Notes under the pieces: generated by a model | What the model was told of the DNA's origin: nothing | What the model saw: the letters and a program-made list of their open reading frames with translations, nothing else | Database searches by the model: none | Part shown: piece by piece, positions 1-10,513 of the stretch | How the letters are laid out: the number at the start of each line of letters is the position of its first letter | How positions within the stretch are numbered: position 1 is the stretch's first letter | Source: Clostridium ljungdahlii DSM 13528 | GTDB taxonomy: Bacteria; Bacillota; Clostridia; Clostridiales; Clostridiaceae | NCBI RefSeq assembly: GCF_000143685.1 | Contig: NC_014328.1 | Location: 4,030,001-4,094,000, forward strand | DNA: 64,000 nt | Reading direction: 5' to 3' | Position numbers and translations under genes: made by a program

Positions 1-765
1 AACTCCCTTAGAATGTCCGTGAGCTGTATCAACATTTAAAACATCAACTCCTACTTGTACAAGAGCATCTACTCTTTCCATCATATCTTTTGTAACTCCT
101 ACAGAAGCACCACATAAAAGCCTTCCTCTAGAGTCCTTAGCACTGTTTGGGAATCTCTTTACTTTTTCTATATCTTTTATAGTTATAAGTCCTCTTAAAT
201 TATTATCTTTATCTACTAAAGGTAGTTTTTCTATTTTACTTGTTTTTAATATTTCTTTAGCTTCTTCTATAGTAGTATCTTCTGGAGCTGTTATAAGCTT
301 TTCTCTTGTCATAACCTCGGAAATCTTCTTATCATAGTTTGTTTCAAAAACTATATCTCTGTTAGTAATTATACCAACCAATTTCCCTTCTACGGTTATA
401 GGTACTCCAGATATTCTATACTTACTCATAAGGCTAAGGGCATCATTTATGCTATTATCGGGTGAAAGGAAGAAAGGATCTGTTATTACTCCATTTTCCT
501 GTCTTTTTACCTTGTCTACTTCCATAGCCTGTTCTTCTATGGTCATATTTTTATGTATTATACCTATGCCACCTTCTCTTGCCATAGCAATAGCCATTTT
601 TGAGTCTGTAACAGTATCCATTCCTGCACTCATAAGAGGTATGTTTAACTTTATAGTCTTAGTTAAATTAGTAGCTAAAGAAACTTCTCTAGGTAAGACC
701 TCTGATTTGTTTGGTACTAGAAGTACATCATCGAAAGTGTATGCTTTTTTTAAAATTTTTGCCAA
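1..765 (-). CDS. guaB: IMP dehydrogenase, 5' part (runs off left edge)
   Basis: Oxidises IMP to XMP with NAD, the committed step of guanine nucleotide synthesis. About 255 of the usual ~485 residues are present; the catalytic loop and C-terminus lie outside the window. The N-terminus reads [17 protein letters not shown], typical of the family. The motif [20 protein letters not shown] follows, then two CBS repeats at roughly residues 95-205, then the start of the second half of the barrel ([16 protein letters not shown]). The start is TTG at 765 with TAGGAG upstream; no ATG fits the conserved N-terminus. Expression should be controlled by the guanine riboswitch and terminator just upstream. 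Identity is clear. Confidence 0.95.
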   Translation of the reverse strand, partial: MAKILKKAYTFDDVLLVPNKSEVLPREVSLATNLTKTIKLNIPLMSAGMDTVTDSKMAIAMAREGGIGIIHKNMTIEEQAMEVDKVKRQENGVITDPFFLSPDNSINDALSLMSKYRISGVPITVEGKLVGIITNRDIVFETNYDKKISEVMTREKLITAPEDTTIEEAKEILKTSKIEKLPLVDKDNNLRGLITIKDIEKVKRFPNSAKDSRGRLLCGASVGVTKDMMERVDALVQVGVDVLNVDTAHGHSKGV

Positions 766-829
766 TTAAAATCACTCCTAAATTATAATATAATATATTT
801 CTGCTTAATCATTTTTGATAAGATTTAAT

Positions 830-876
830 AAAAAAGCCATATTAAATTCCCATATGTATGCGAAATTAATATGACT
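830..876 (-). terminator. Riboswitch-controlled intrinsic terminator before guaB
   Basis: On the minus strand AGTCATATTAATTTC pairs with GGAATTTAATATGGCT, followed by a run of T. It lies between the guanine aptamer and the guaB start, the position of a transcription-termination expression platform. Confidence 0.85.
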
Positions 877-894
877 TGTACCATAATAATTCCG

Positions 895-957
895 CTCATA
901 GTCAGAAATTTACGGCTTCCGGTAGATACTCCCTCCCTTATTGAGGGTATATATGAG
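895..957 (-). promoter_or_regulatory. Guanine-class purine riboswitch aptamer
   Basis: The minus strand reads CTCATA (P1) ... CCCTC/GAGGG (P2) ... TATCTACCGG ... GCCGTAAATTTCTGACTATGAG. These are the conserved P1, P2, J2/3 and P3 elements of the purine aptamer. The base before the final TATGAG (GACTATG) is C, the specificity position of guanine/hypoxanthine rather than adenine sensors. The terminator and guaB follow, so guanine should switch guaB off. The rest of 770-1229 holds only the groEL terminator and AT-rich DNA. Confidence 0.93.
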
Positions 958-1165
958 CTGGACAAAAGATATTCACTTTTTACAAATTTTAATGAATTTC
1001 TATCTCTTTTAATAACTATTTACACTATTTTATTCAATTTTTTTCTTTTTGTCAATGAAAAATTCCTCATATATCTAAAATAGTCCTAAATTATATTATA
1101 GATTTCCCTTTAAATACCCCATATATACATGCATTTAAAAAACTTTCTATTATGCTGCTTAATAT

Positions 1166-1201
1166 AAAAATTAAACCCTGCATTTACATAATGCTAGGGT
1201 T
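1166..1201 (-). terminator. groEL terminator
   Basis: Minus-strand arms AACCCTAGCATT and AATGCAGGGTT are followed by TAATTTTT, about 30 bp past the groEL stop. Confidence 0.8.
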
Positions 1202-1229
1202 CAATTTTTCATTTATATTTGCTTTTAAA

Positions 1230-2876
<1,647 letters not shown>

Positions 2877-2930
2877 TTACAATTAACCGTTATATAAATA
2901 CTTATTTTTTCTGTTCGAATTAATTATTAA

Positions 2931-3227
<297 letters not shown>

Positions 3228-3274
3228 TTAAAAATATTTTAAATGTATTTAAAATTAATTTTTAGCTTTCATTG

Positions 3275-3301
3275 TTAGCACTCATTAATTATGAGTGCTA
3301 A
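3275..3301 (-). promoter_or_regulatory. CIRCE operator (HrcA binding site)
   Basis: TTAGCACTC, nine bases, then GAGTGCTAA: a perfect 9-9-9 CIRCE between the promoter and groES. HrcA binding here represses groESL until heat shock. The hrcA gene is not in the window. Confidence 0.97.
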
Positions 3302-3311
3302 TACAATTATT

Positions 3312-3340
3312 ATAATAATGAATAGTATTTATATTTTCAA
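3312..3340 (-). promoter_or_regulatory. Probable sigma-A promoter of groESL
   Basis: The minus strand has TTGAAA, a 17 bp spacer and TATTAT, placed so that CIRCE overlaps the start of the transcript. The remaining ~190 bp up to the next terminator show nothing else. Confidence 0.6.
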
Positions 3341-3528
3341 ATTTAAATTTACCAGTTATTAACCTATTTTACAGTAAAAATATCGATTATACTTTAATTA
3401 TGTAGTTATTTCGCCTTATTACTATTAATTTCATATATATCTTTATATACAAATTCTTTATATGTAAAACCATACCTATTATTATCTTCCAATTAGGCCT
3501 TATGTATACAAAATACTTAAAATTTATT

Positions 3529-3567
3529 AAAAAAGCGATAAACAATACAATTAAAGTTGTTTATCGC
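3529..3567 (-). terminator. Terminator overlapping the end of the VTT-domain gene
   Basis: A perfect 11 bp stem (GCGATAAACAA / TTGTTTATCGC) followed on the minus strand by TTTTTT. The upstream arm lies inside the last codons of the gene at 3551-4267. Confidence 0.88.
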
Positions 3568-4267
3568 CTTCTGAAGTTTTATTTTTTGTTATCTTAACTA
3601 TTATCTTTTCTCCCTTTAACACGCCTATTACAAATAAAAGTGTCATTGTGATTCCTATTAATATAAGAACTATTTTATTTCCAGTATATATTTTTGATCC
3701 AAAATATGCTGAAATAATTACTCCAGGCAGCCTTCCTAAAGTTGAATAAAATATAAAATGTTTAAAGCTAATGTTTGATATTCCACATATATAAGCCAGA
3801 ACATCCTTAGGTATTCCTGGAATTACATATAACAAAAATACTATAAAGTTTATGCTGCCTAAGTTCAACATTTTACGAAAAAATTTTAAATCTTTGTCAG
3901 ATATTATTTTGTTTACAAGCGGCTTCCCATAAATTCTAGATATACTGTAAGCTGCTATGCTGCCAAAAGTTATGCCTAAAATTGATATGATACTTCCAAA
4001 CAACGTTCCATATATGTATCCTCCTGCAATTTGGACAATCTCTCCAGGTATAAAAAAAGCAACTACCTGCAAAAATTGAATAAATAGAAATACTACTACT
4101 CCATATTTGCCATAGGACATAATCCAATTCTTTATTTTATTTGGATCTCTAAATATGTACATGTATTTATTGTAATATTCATATGCAACTGCAATTAATA
4201 TAAACAATATAATTGCTAACACTATATAAGATCTATATTTCTTTAATACTATTTTTAGTTTTTTCAA
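3551..4267 (-). CDS. TVP38/TMEM64 (VTT, DedA-like) membrane protein
   Basis: A 238-residue integral membrane protein with a VTT (SNARE-associated) domain. A lysine-rich N-terminus leads into a first membrane helix (residues ~14-31). The core carries FFIPGEIVQIAGGYIYG near residue 71 and the re-entrant-loop motif YVIPGIPKDVLAYICG near residue 143, both characteristic of the family. Related proteins affect membrane lipid handling and proton balance, but the substrate here cannot be read from sequence. It stands alone with its own terminator; the start has no strong alternative. Confidence 0.8.
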   Translation of the reverse strand: MKKLKIVLKKYRSYIVLAIILFILIAVAYEYYNKYMYIFRDPNKIKNWIMSYGKYGVVVFLFIQFLQVVAFFIPGEIVQIAGGYIYGTLFGSIISILGITFGSIAAYSISRIYGKPLVNKIISDKDLKFFRKMLNLGSINFIVFLLYVIPGIPKDVLAYICGISNISFKHFIFYSTLGRLPGVIISAYFGSKIYTGNKIVLILIGITMTLLFVIGVLKGEKIIVKITKNKTSEGDKQL

Positions 4268-4392
4268 TCTATATCACCTAGTTTAATATAATTAGTATTC
4301 ATTATATTCAATTGGCTCTGTTATATACTTTAAATCTTATCATAATTTTTTGTATAATTTATTAAATTTTACTTAACAATATCGGTATTCTA

Positions 4393-4427
4393 ACTTAAAA
4401 ATCAATAGGTGGAGTTAAAACTCCACC
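4393..4427 (-). terminator. Terminator of the hydrogenase-like gene, formed by repeat A5
   Basis: AGGTGGAGTT pairs with AACTCCACCT, followed on the minus strand by ATTGATTTTTAAG. The hairpin is the first stem of a repeat-A fragment (4407-4449), and the T-rich tail resembles a family B end (TTCTAACTTAAAAATCAA). Confidence 0.7.
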
Positions 4428-4449
4428 TCATGCCAAGAACTCTGTTTAT
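4407..4449 (-). repeat. Repeat family A, truncated copy A5
   Basis: The minus strand starts ATAAACAGAGTTCTTGGCAT and continues into the first conserved hairpin; the rest of the element is missing. The TAA stop codon of the hydrogenase-like gene lies inside the terminal ATAAAC of the repeat. Confidence 0.7.
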
Positions 4450-5933
4450 CTTTCAAGGTCTACATCTTTAAATTCTTCAAGTTTTTCATTAGAAAGCACA
4501 GATTTTTTATGAGATTGTTTACTAAATTTAATCAATTGGCCTCTAGCTTTCATAGAAGAAATCATAGTAGCCGGCCCCCCAATACATCCACCTTCACACA
4601 TCATTCCCTCTATAAAATTACCCGGAAGTCTCCCAATTTTAGCCGAAGTCATAGCTTTTTTTATCTCATCTTTTCCACTTACCTTTACAGGATCAAATTG
4701 AATATCTATTTTCTCTTCTCCTATATAATTTTCTATAGCCGCTGTAAGGCCTCCACCTTGTGCAAATCCTCTTCCATACACAGAGGCATCATCTATTGGC
4801 ACATCTTCACAATTTTCTGGATCAACATCAAAAGCACCAAACAAAGCTGCTATTTCTTCAAAAGTCATAGCATAGTCTACTGCCCCTTTTATTGATTCTC
4901 TAGTTATCTCTGACTTTTTTGCAGTGCAAGGTCCTACAAAAACTACTACAGCATTTTTATCCTGATTTTTAATTGCTCTTGCTGCTGCAATCATTGGTGA
5001 AACCGTACCTGATATTTTTACTACTTCACCTGGAAATTCCTTTTCAATGTAACCCATGAATCCAGGACAGCATGAATTTGTCATATATTTATCCCCATTT
5101 TTCATTCTCTCTACAAATTCATTGCTTTCATTTACAGTTACAGCATCAGCCCCACAAGCTGCTTCCAATATATCTTCAAATCCTATTTTTTTAAATGCAT
5201 CTTTTACCTGACCTACTGTAACTTTGCACCCAAACTGTCCTGTTATAGCAGGTGCTACTACTGCATACACTTTATTCTCACCCATAAGTGCCTTAGTTAC
5301 CTCAGAAATATAGCTTCTATCTGATACAGCTCCAAATGGGCATGCTGCCATGCAAGCACCACAATTAATGCACTTTTCTTTTTCTATCATTGCCATCCTG
5401 TTTTTTGAGTTTATTTCCAAAGCTCCAGTTGGACAAGACTTTTTACAAGGCCTCATTACTTCTGCAATGGCGTTATAAGGACATACTTTTTTACACATAC
5501 CACACTCTTTGCAAATATCTTGATTTATATGAGCCCTTCCATCTACCTTGGATATTGCTTTTGCCGGACATACTTCCATACATTTATGCTGTATACATCC
5601 CCTGCAAGCCTCTGTCACACGATATTTATATATAGGACATTTATCACAGGCAGCTGAAAGTACATACATTATGTATTCCCTATCTACAATTTTCTTTAGG
5701 TCCAATGTAGTATTATATGTTGGAACAAATCCTGAAGCCAAAAGAGCCCTCTCATATACAACAGCCCTTTCCTTATACACACAACATCTATACTCTTCCT
5801 TATCACCGCAAATTATTTTATAGGGTATTTTTTTCAATTCTTTTTCAGTTAATTTGTTTTCTCTTGTTAAAGAAGAAACCTCCTTTAACACCAAATACTT
5901 TAGTTTTTTTAAGGGTGTTTCAAAATCTTTCAT
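4446..5933 (-). CDS. Monomeric [FeFe]-hydrogenase-like iron-sulfur protein
   Basis: A 495-residue cytosolic protein. It has a Cys-rich N-terminal part with ferredoxin-type [4Fe-4S] motifs (CRGCIQHKCMEVCP near 110, CKECGMCKKVCP at 141-152, CINCGACMAACP at 188-199). The C-terminal half is the H-cluster domain of Fe-only hydrogenases. All H-cluster cysteines are present: NSCCPGF (C288, C289), VGPCTAKKSE (C336), MMCEGGCIGG (C446, C450). The motifs differ from the classical TSCCPxW, MPCxxKxxE and GGGxP forms and look like the group B hydrogenases of clostridia. It could be a hydrogen-evolving enzyme or an H2 or redox sensor; no HydB/HydC-like partner is adjacent. AGGAGG precedes the ATG. The stop codon lies in repeat A5. 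Confidence 0.82.
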   Translation of the reverse strand: MKDFETPLKKLKYLVLKEVSSLTRENKLTEKELKKIPYKIICGDKEEYRCCVYKERAVVYERALLASGFVPTYNTTLDLKKIVDREYIMYVLSAACDKCPIYKYRVTEACRGCIQHKCMEVCPAKAISKVDGRAHINQDICKECGMCKKVCPYNAIAEVMRPCKKSCPTGALEINSKNRMAMIEKEKCINCGACMAACPFGAVSDRSYISEVTKALMGENKVYAVVAPAITGQFGCKVTVGQVKDAFKKIGFEDILEAACGADAVTVNESNEFVERMKNGDKYMTNSCCPGFMGYIEKEFPGEVVKISGTVSPMIAAARAIKNQDKNAVVVFVGPCTAKKSEITRESIKGAVDYAMTFEEIAALFGAFDVDPENCEDVPIDDASVYGRGFAQGGGLTAAIENYIGEEKIDIQFDPVKVSGKDEIKKAMTSAKIGRLPGNFIEGMMCEGGCIGGPATMISSMKARGQLIKFSKQSHKKSVLSNEKLEEFKDVDLER

Positions 5934-6162
5934 CTTACGTTTTCCTCCTGCTACACTTTATAAACTGTTTATTTTATTATAACAGTTTTAAATATAAAAT
6001 GTAACAGTAGACACAGTATATTTTATTATATAATTTCTTTTTATATACCAATACTTCTTTAATTTATTTTTAATAAATAAATTAAAACAGGTTATATTTA
6101 AAAATAATACAGATAAAGAATAGTTATTTTTTGCTGAATTTTTAGTATTTATAATATATATC

Positions 6163-7071
6163 CTATAACTTTATATTATTTTCCCTAACATAATAAAATA
6201 AATACTGCTGTGCAAATCCTGACAACTTGCCAAATTTGCTTATTCCAAAATCTCTTATCTTTTTTAGCGATACATCTGGTGCCAGATAAAAATAATTCAT
6301 AGCTCTCTTAACCCATACATCTACAGGAAATGCAGAATATTTCTGCATAGAGAAAAGCATAATGCAATCTGATACTTTAGGACCTATACCCATAAATTTT
6401 TGAAGCTCTTTATGGCATACCTCATCCTCTTGATCTTTAATCCAATTAATATCATATTTTTCATCGTAATTTTCTTTAGTTTTAGTTCCATTATAATAAA
6501 TCTTTGATACAGTATCTTTTATATATTTATTTCTAAAACCAGTTCCACAAGAAGCAAGTTCTTCTAAAGTGGCTTCCTTTAATTTATCTATTTTAGGAAA
6601 ACTGTAATAAATTTTATTTTTATATTCTAAAGGCTCTCCCCATTTTTCACTTATATTTTTTATAGCCCTCTGTATCATTGGAATTCTATTATTAGCAGAT
6701 ATTATAAAAGAAACTATCAATTCAAAGGGATCCTGCTTTAATAATCTGATTCCTTCTCCAAATTCTATAGCTTTCTTTAAAACAGGATCTTTACTAAGTA
6801 TATTTTTTATTTCATTGTAGTCCCTATACAAATCAAAATACTCTGCCCAAATTTCCTTAAAATCTTGCTGAGATGTGTTATATAAAATCACATCCTCTCC
6901 CTTTTTTTCTACCTCTATTACTTTTCCAAAACTTACACCTATATAGTTACCATTTTCTTCTCTATGCCATCTAAAACACTGCCCACATTCAAATATATGA
7001 GCTAATTCAAAATTTCGAACATTTTTTATTATAATTCCATTTTCAAAATCCTCTACATAATTAAAATCCAT
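6163..7071 (-). CDS. ogg: 8-oxoguanine DNA glycosylase/AP lyase (OGG1 type)
   Basis: Removes 8-oxo-7,8-dihydroguanine from DNA and nicks the abasic site. The 302 residues comprise an OGG N-terminal domain (QCFRWHREENG near 31, the usual QxFRW signature) followed by the helix-hairpin-helix-GPD fold (FMGIGPKVSDC). The catalytic lysine is K232 in GPKVSDC and the catalytic aspartate is D251 in FPVDVW, matching human OGG1 K249 and D268. It is a stand-alone gene upstream of the hydrogenase-like gene, plausibly useful in an organism full of redox enzymes. The start ATG at 7071 begins a typical N-terminus. Confidence 0.9.
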   Translation of the reverse strand: MDFNYVEDFENGIIIKNVRNFELAHIFECGQCFRWHREENGNYIGVSFGKVIEVEKKGEDVILYNTSQQDFKEIWAEYFDLYRDYNEIKNILSKDPVLKKAIEFGEGIRLLKQDPFELIVSFIISANNRIPMIQRAIKNISEKWGEPLEYKNKIYYSFPKIDKLKEATLEELASCGTGFRNKYIKDTVSKIYYNGTKTKENYDEKYDINWIKDQEDEVCHKELQKFMGIGPKVSDCIMLFSMQKYSAFPVDVWVKRAMNYFYLAPDVSLKKIRDFGISKFGKLSGFAQQYLFYYVRENNIKL

Positions 7072-7164
7072 ATTATACTTCCTTTTCTCCGTAAAATTTT
7101 TACCAAAATCGTATACTTATTTCTGATAGTATACCATTTTATTAAGATAATTTTCAATCAATAT

Positions 7165-7198
7165 TAAAAAAGCTGTACCAGAAATCTGATACAGCTTC
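7165..7198 (-). terminator. Terminator of nfn
   Basis: AAGCTGTATCAGA pairs with TCTGGTACAGCTT, followed by TTTTTAATATTG on the minus strand, 17 bp past the nfn stop. Confidence 0.9.
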
Positions 7199-7214
7199 TT
7201 TATTCAATATATAA

Positions 7215-9548
7215 TTATTTTTTCAGATATTCATCTATAGCCTTAGCAGCTTTTTTACCAGCACCCATTGCAAGTATTACAGTAGCAGCACCTGTTACTG
7301 CATCTCCACCTGCATATATTCCTTCCCTTGTAGTGAGTCCAGTCTCTTCTTCTGCTATTAAGCATTTACGCTTATTCATTTCAAGTCCTTTTGTTGTAGT
7401 TGATATAAGTGGATTTGGTGAAGTACCAAGAGCCATAATTACAGTATCTACATCTAAATCAAATTCCGAACCCTTTATTGCAACTGGTTTTCTTCTTCCA
7501 GATGCATCTGGTTCTCCTAGTTCCATCTTAATGCAGCGTATTCCTTTAACCCAACCTTTTTCATCCCCTAATATTTCTACAGGATTAGTTAAAAGATTGA
7601 ATTTAATTCCTTCTTCTTTTGCATGGTGTACTTCCTCTGCTCTTGCTGGAAGTTCTGCTTCAGATCTTCTGTATACTATGTATACTTCTGCTCCAAGCCT
7701 TAGAGCCGTCCTCGCAGAGTCCATAGCTACGTTTCCGCCTCCTACTACAGCTACTTTTTTGCCTGCTTTTATAGGAGTTGCATAATCATCCCTATATGCT
7801 TTCATTAAATTACTTCTTGTTAAGAATTCATTCGCAGAGAATACTCCATTTAAGTTTTCTCCAGGTATTCCCATGAATCTTGGTAGTCCTGCTCCTGAGC
7901 CTATAAATACAGCATCAAATTTTTCTTTCTCTATAAGTTCATCTATTGTAACAGTTCTCCCAATTATTACATCTGTCTCTATTTTTACTCCTAACTTCTT
8001 TACATTTTCAACTTCATGTTTTACTACACTGTCCTTTGGAAGTCTGAATTCTGGAATACCATATACAAGTACCCCTCCTGCTTCATGAAGTGCTTCAAAT
8101 ATAGTAACATCATATCCAAGTTTTGCTAAATCTCCTGCGCAAGTAAGTCCTGAAGGACCACTTCCTATAACAGCTACTTTTTTGCCGTTTTTAGGTAAAG
8201 TCTTAGATAAATCGATATTATTCTTTCTTGACCAATCTGCTACAAATCTTTCTAGCTTACCTATAGCAACAGCATCACCTTTTTTGCCAAGTACACATTT
8301 TCCTTCGCACTGAGTTTCCTGAGGACATACTCTTCCACATACAGCAGGAAGTGCACTTGATTCTGCTATTATTTTAGCAGCTTCTTCAAAGTTTCTATTT
8401 TTTACCTGTTCAATAAACTTAGGTATAGTTATTGTAACAGGGCACTGGGTAACACACATAGGCTTTTTACAATTCAAGCATCTTGAAGCTTCTTTTACAG
8501 CTTCTTCTTCAGTGTATCCCAAGCAAACTTCATCAAAATTAGTAGCTCTAACCTTTGGATCTTGTTCCTTTATAGGTACTCTTTTCATTCTATCAGCTTT
8601 ATCTTCCTTGTGGCATTCACAGCCTTTTCTATCAAAGGTGTCCCCTTCTTCTTCTTTAAGAAGTTTCTTTCCTTCTTCAGTTTTATACATAGCCTGTCTT
8701 CTCATAGCTTCGTCAAAATTTACAAGATGTCCATCAAATTCAGGACCATCTACACAGGCAAATTTTAATTCTCCACCTACAGTAACCCTACAAGCTCCGC
8801 ACATTCCAGTTCCATCTACCATTATAGTATTTAAACTTACTATTGTTTTAATTCCGTATTGTTTCGTAACTTGAGTTATAAACTTCATCATTATCATAGG
8901 CCCTATGGCAACTACACAATCGTACTCTTTATCTTTCTTGTCAATAATCTCTTTTAAAAGATCCGTAACAAAACCCTTATATCCATAACTTCCATCATCC
9001 GTTGCTATATATAAATTTCCACAAATTGGTTTCAATTCATCTTCAAATAATAAAAGATCTTTTGATTTACATCCAACTATAACATCTGCAGCAACTCCAT
9101 GTTCATGAAGCCATTTTACCTGTGGATAAACTGGTGCAGTACCTACTCCACCTGCTACAAACATTATATTTTTCTTCTTAAGTTCTTTAAGATCCATCTC
9201 TACAAGTTCTGAGCAATGTCCAAGTGGTCCAACAAAATCTTCAAAATATTCTCCCACTTCATATTTAGCCATTTTTTTAGTTGAAGCTCCTAATGTCTGA
9301 AATACAATAGTAACAGTTCCTTTTTCTGCATCATAATCACAGATAGTAAGAGGTATTCTTTCCCCTTTATCATCCATTTTGACTATGATAAATTGTCCTG
9401 GTAAACAGGACTTTGCAACTCTTGGTGCCTCAATATCCATTAAGAATATGTTTGGTGATAACTTTTTTTTGTTAACAATCTTGTACATACTTTTATGCCA
9501 TTTTTTTAGTACATAAATCATAAAATCTATGCCCATTTCCCTTTTCAT
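7215..9548 (-). CDS. nfnAB: Fused electron-bifurcating transhydrogenase NfnAB
   Basis: Couples NADPH, ferredoxin and NAD(H) by flavin-based bifurcation, supplying NADPH in acetogens. In many species NfnA and NfnB are separate; here one 777-residue chain holds both. Residues ~21-300 are NfnA-like: an FAD/NAD domain (FVAGGVGTAPVYPQ near 130) and a [2Fe-2S] site at C250, C253 and C265. Residues ~330-777 are NfnB-like (GltA family): [4Fe-4S] cysteines at 357/360/365/369 and 404/408/414/418, FAD motif GSGPSG at 462-467, and a second nucleotide motif VVGGGNVAMD. The start is uncertain. The ATG at 9548 has no clear ribosome site, and homologous N-termini usually begin at M21 (MYKIVNKKK, 9488). It follows rex and has a long leader. 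Confidence 0.93.
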   Translation of the reverse strand: MKREMGIDFMIYVLKKWHKSMYKIVNKKKLSPNIFLMDIEAPRVAKSCLPGQFIIVKMDDKGERIPLTICDYDAEKGTVTIVFQTLGASTKKMAKYEVGEYFEDFVGPLGHCSELVEMDLKELKKKNIMFVAGGVGTAPVYPQVKWLHEHGVAADVIVGCKSKDLLLFEDELKPICGNLYIATDDGSYGYKGFVTDLLKEIIDKKDKEYDCVVAIGPMIMMKFITQVTKQYGIKTIVSLNTIMVDGTGMCGACRVTVGGELKFACVDGPEFDGHLVNFDEAMRRQAMYKTEEGKKLLKEEEGDTFDRKGCECHKEDKADRMKRVPIKEQDPKVRATNFDEVCLGYTEEEAVKEASRCLNCKKPMCVTQCPVTITIPKFIEQVKNRNFEEAAKIIAESSALPAVCGRVCPQETQCEGKCVLGKKGDAVAIGKLERFVADWSRKNNIDLSKTLPKNGKKVAVIGSGPSGLTCAGDLAKLGYDVTIFEALHEAGGVLVYGIPEFRLPKDSVVKHEVENVKKLGVKIETDVIIGRTVTIDELIEKEKFDAVFIGSGAGLPRFMGIPGENLNGVFSANEFLTRSNLMKAYRDDYATPIKAGKKVAVVGGGNVAMDSARTALRLGAEVYIVYRRSEAELPARAEEVHHAKEEGIKFNLLTNPVEILGDEKGWVKGIRCIKMELGEPDASGRRKPVAIKGSEFDLDVDTVIMALGTSPNPLISTTTKGLEMNKRKCLIAEEETGLTTREGIYAGGDAVTGAATVILAMGAGKKAAKAIDEYLKK

Positions 9549-9714
9549 AGTGTTCGATTTTGCTAATTAGCTACTTTCGTTCGGTCTTCCACTCCAAGGG
9601 CGTAAATTCGGATGAAATTCACCCTACAGCATCAGTAAATACCCCCCAATAAGATACATCTGATTAAACGGCTTTTTGCCCCTTTCTCAACTCATATTTG
9701 ACCTAATATAAACC
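9549..9714 (-). promoter_or_regulatory. Long, GC-rich structured leader of nfn (unidentified; candidate cis-regulatory RNA)
   Basis: About 165 nt between the predicted transcript start and the first ATG, with more G and C than the surrounding intergenic DNA. Minus-strand landmarks are AGAAAGGGGCAAAAAGCCG, a long-range ATCAG/CTGAT pairing around TTATTGGGGGGT, the hairpin GGGTGAATTTCATCC, GGAGTGGAAGACCG, and the palindrome GCTAATTAGC just before the start. I could not match it to a purine, TPP, FMN, cobalamin, SAM, THF, glycine, lysine, c-di-GMP or glutamine class. Confidence 0.4.
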
Positions 9715-9720
9715 TATATA

Positions 9721-9750
9721 ATTATATCATATAATTATGAAAATTGCACA
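9721..9750 (-). promoter_or_regulatory. Probable promoter of nfn
   Basis: The minus strand has TGTGCA, an 18 bp spacer and a perfect TATAAT (revcomp of 9721-9726). It lies between rex and nfn, so nfn need not depend on rex read-through. The rest of 9751-9880 is AT-rich with no further signal. Confidence 0.55.
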
Positions 9751-9880
9751 AGAAAACAATTACAATATGTTAAAAATATAAACTATATTCATAAATATTG
9801 ATCATTTTTTCTAAATATTTATGATTTAAATTTATTTTCTAACAAATGAATTTTTTAGCTTAAAGAATTCATTTAAGTTT

Positions 9881-10513
9881 TTAATCTATGTCATTTAAAA
9901 GACATGTCAATGTTAATAAACTATCACTTAAATGAACATTTTCAATCTTTATGCCTTCTGGAGTAACCAAATCTACAGGAGCAAAATTCCAAATACCTTT
10001 AACTTTGTTTTTGACTAAAATATCACAAACCTTTTGGGCATTATTGTTAGGTACACATATAACTCCTATATCTATACTACTTTCTTTTAAGTAATCATCT
10101 AAATAATCTATATCCCTTATCTCGATATCCCTAATTCTAATACCTATAAGTTTAGGATTTATATCAAAAATAGCTTCTAACCGAAAACCTATTTTTTCAA
10201 ATCTAGTATAGTTAGCTATAGCCTGACCTATATTACCTGCACCTATTATAACAGTCTTATAAGTTTTCGTAAGACCAAGTATATTGCATATTTGCCCATA
10301 TAGTTCACCTACGTTATACCCATATCCCTGCTGTCCAAAGTCTCCAAAACAGTTTAAGTCCTGCCTTATTTGTGAAGCTGTGAACCCTATTTTTTCACTT
10401 AATTCCTTAGAGGATATTCTATCTACGTCATTTTTCATTAAATCCATTAAATACCTATGGTATTTTGGCAATCTCTTTATAACAGCCATTGATATATTCT
10501 TTTTTTTATCCAT
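9881..10513 (-). CDS. rex: Redox-sensing transcriptional repressor Rex
   Basis: A dimeric DNA-binding protein that senses the NADH/NAD ratio and represses fermentation and hydrogenase genes when NADH is low. It has 210 residues: an N-terminal winged helix (SSKELSEKIGFTASQIRQDL, residues 34-53) with the family signature FGDFGQQGYGYNV, then a Rossmann domain with GAGNIG at 91-96 and a domain-swapped C-terminal helix. The ribosome site is AAGGTG. Rex classically lies beside redox genes, and here its neighbours are nfn and a hydrogenase. A weak partial Rex-box-like sequence (TTTTAACATT) lies upstream near 10711 and could allow autoregulation. Confidence 0.96.
   Translation of the reverse strand: MDKKKNISMAVIKRLPKYHRYLMDLMKNDVDRISSKELSEKIGFTASQIRQDLNCFGDFGQQGYGYNVGELYGQICNILGLTKTYKTVIIGAGNIGQAIANYTRFEKIGFRLEAIFDINPKLIGIRIRDIEIRDIDYLDDYLKESSIDIGVICVPNNNAQKVCDILVKNKVKGIWNFAPVDLVTPEGIKIENVHLSDSLLTLTCLLNDID

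Noticed and set aside
871..1083. A 70-codon plus-strand ORF upstream of guaB
   Set aside because: It reads through the complement of the guanine riboswitch; no ribosome site or family match.
9549..9714. The nfn leader as a THF, FMN, TPP, cobalamin or glutamine riboswitch
   Set aside because: Class-defining core motifs are absent on both strands; left as unidentified.
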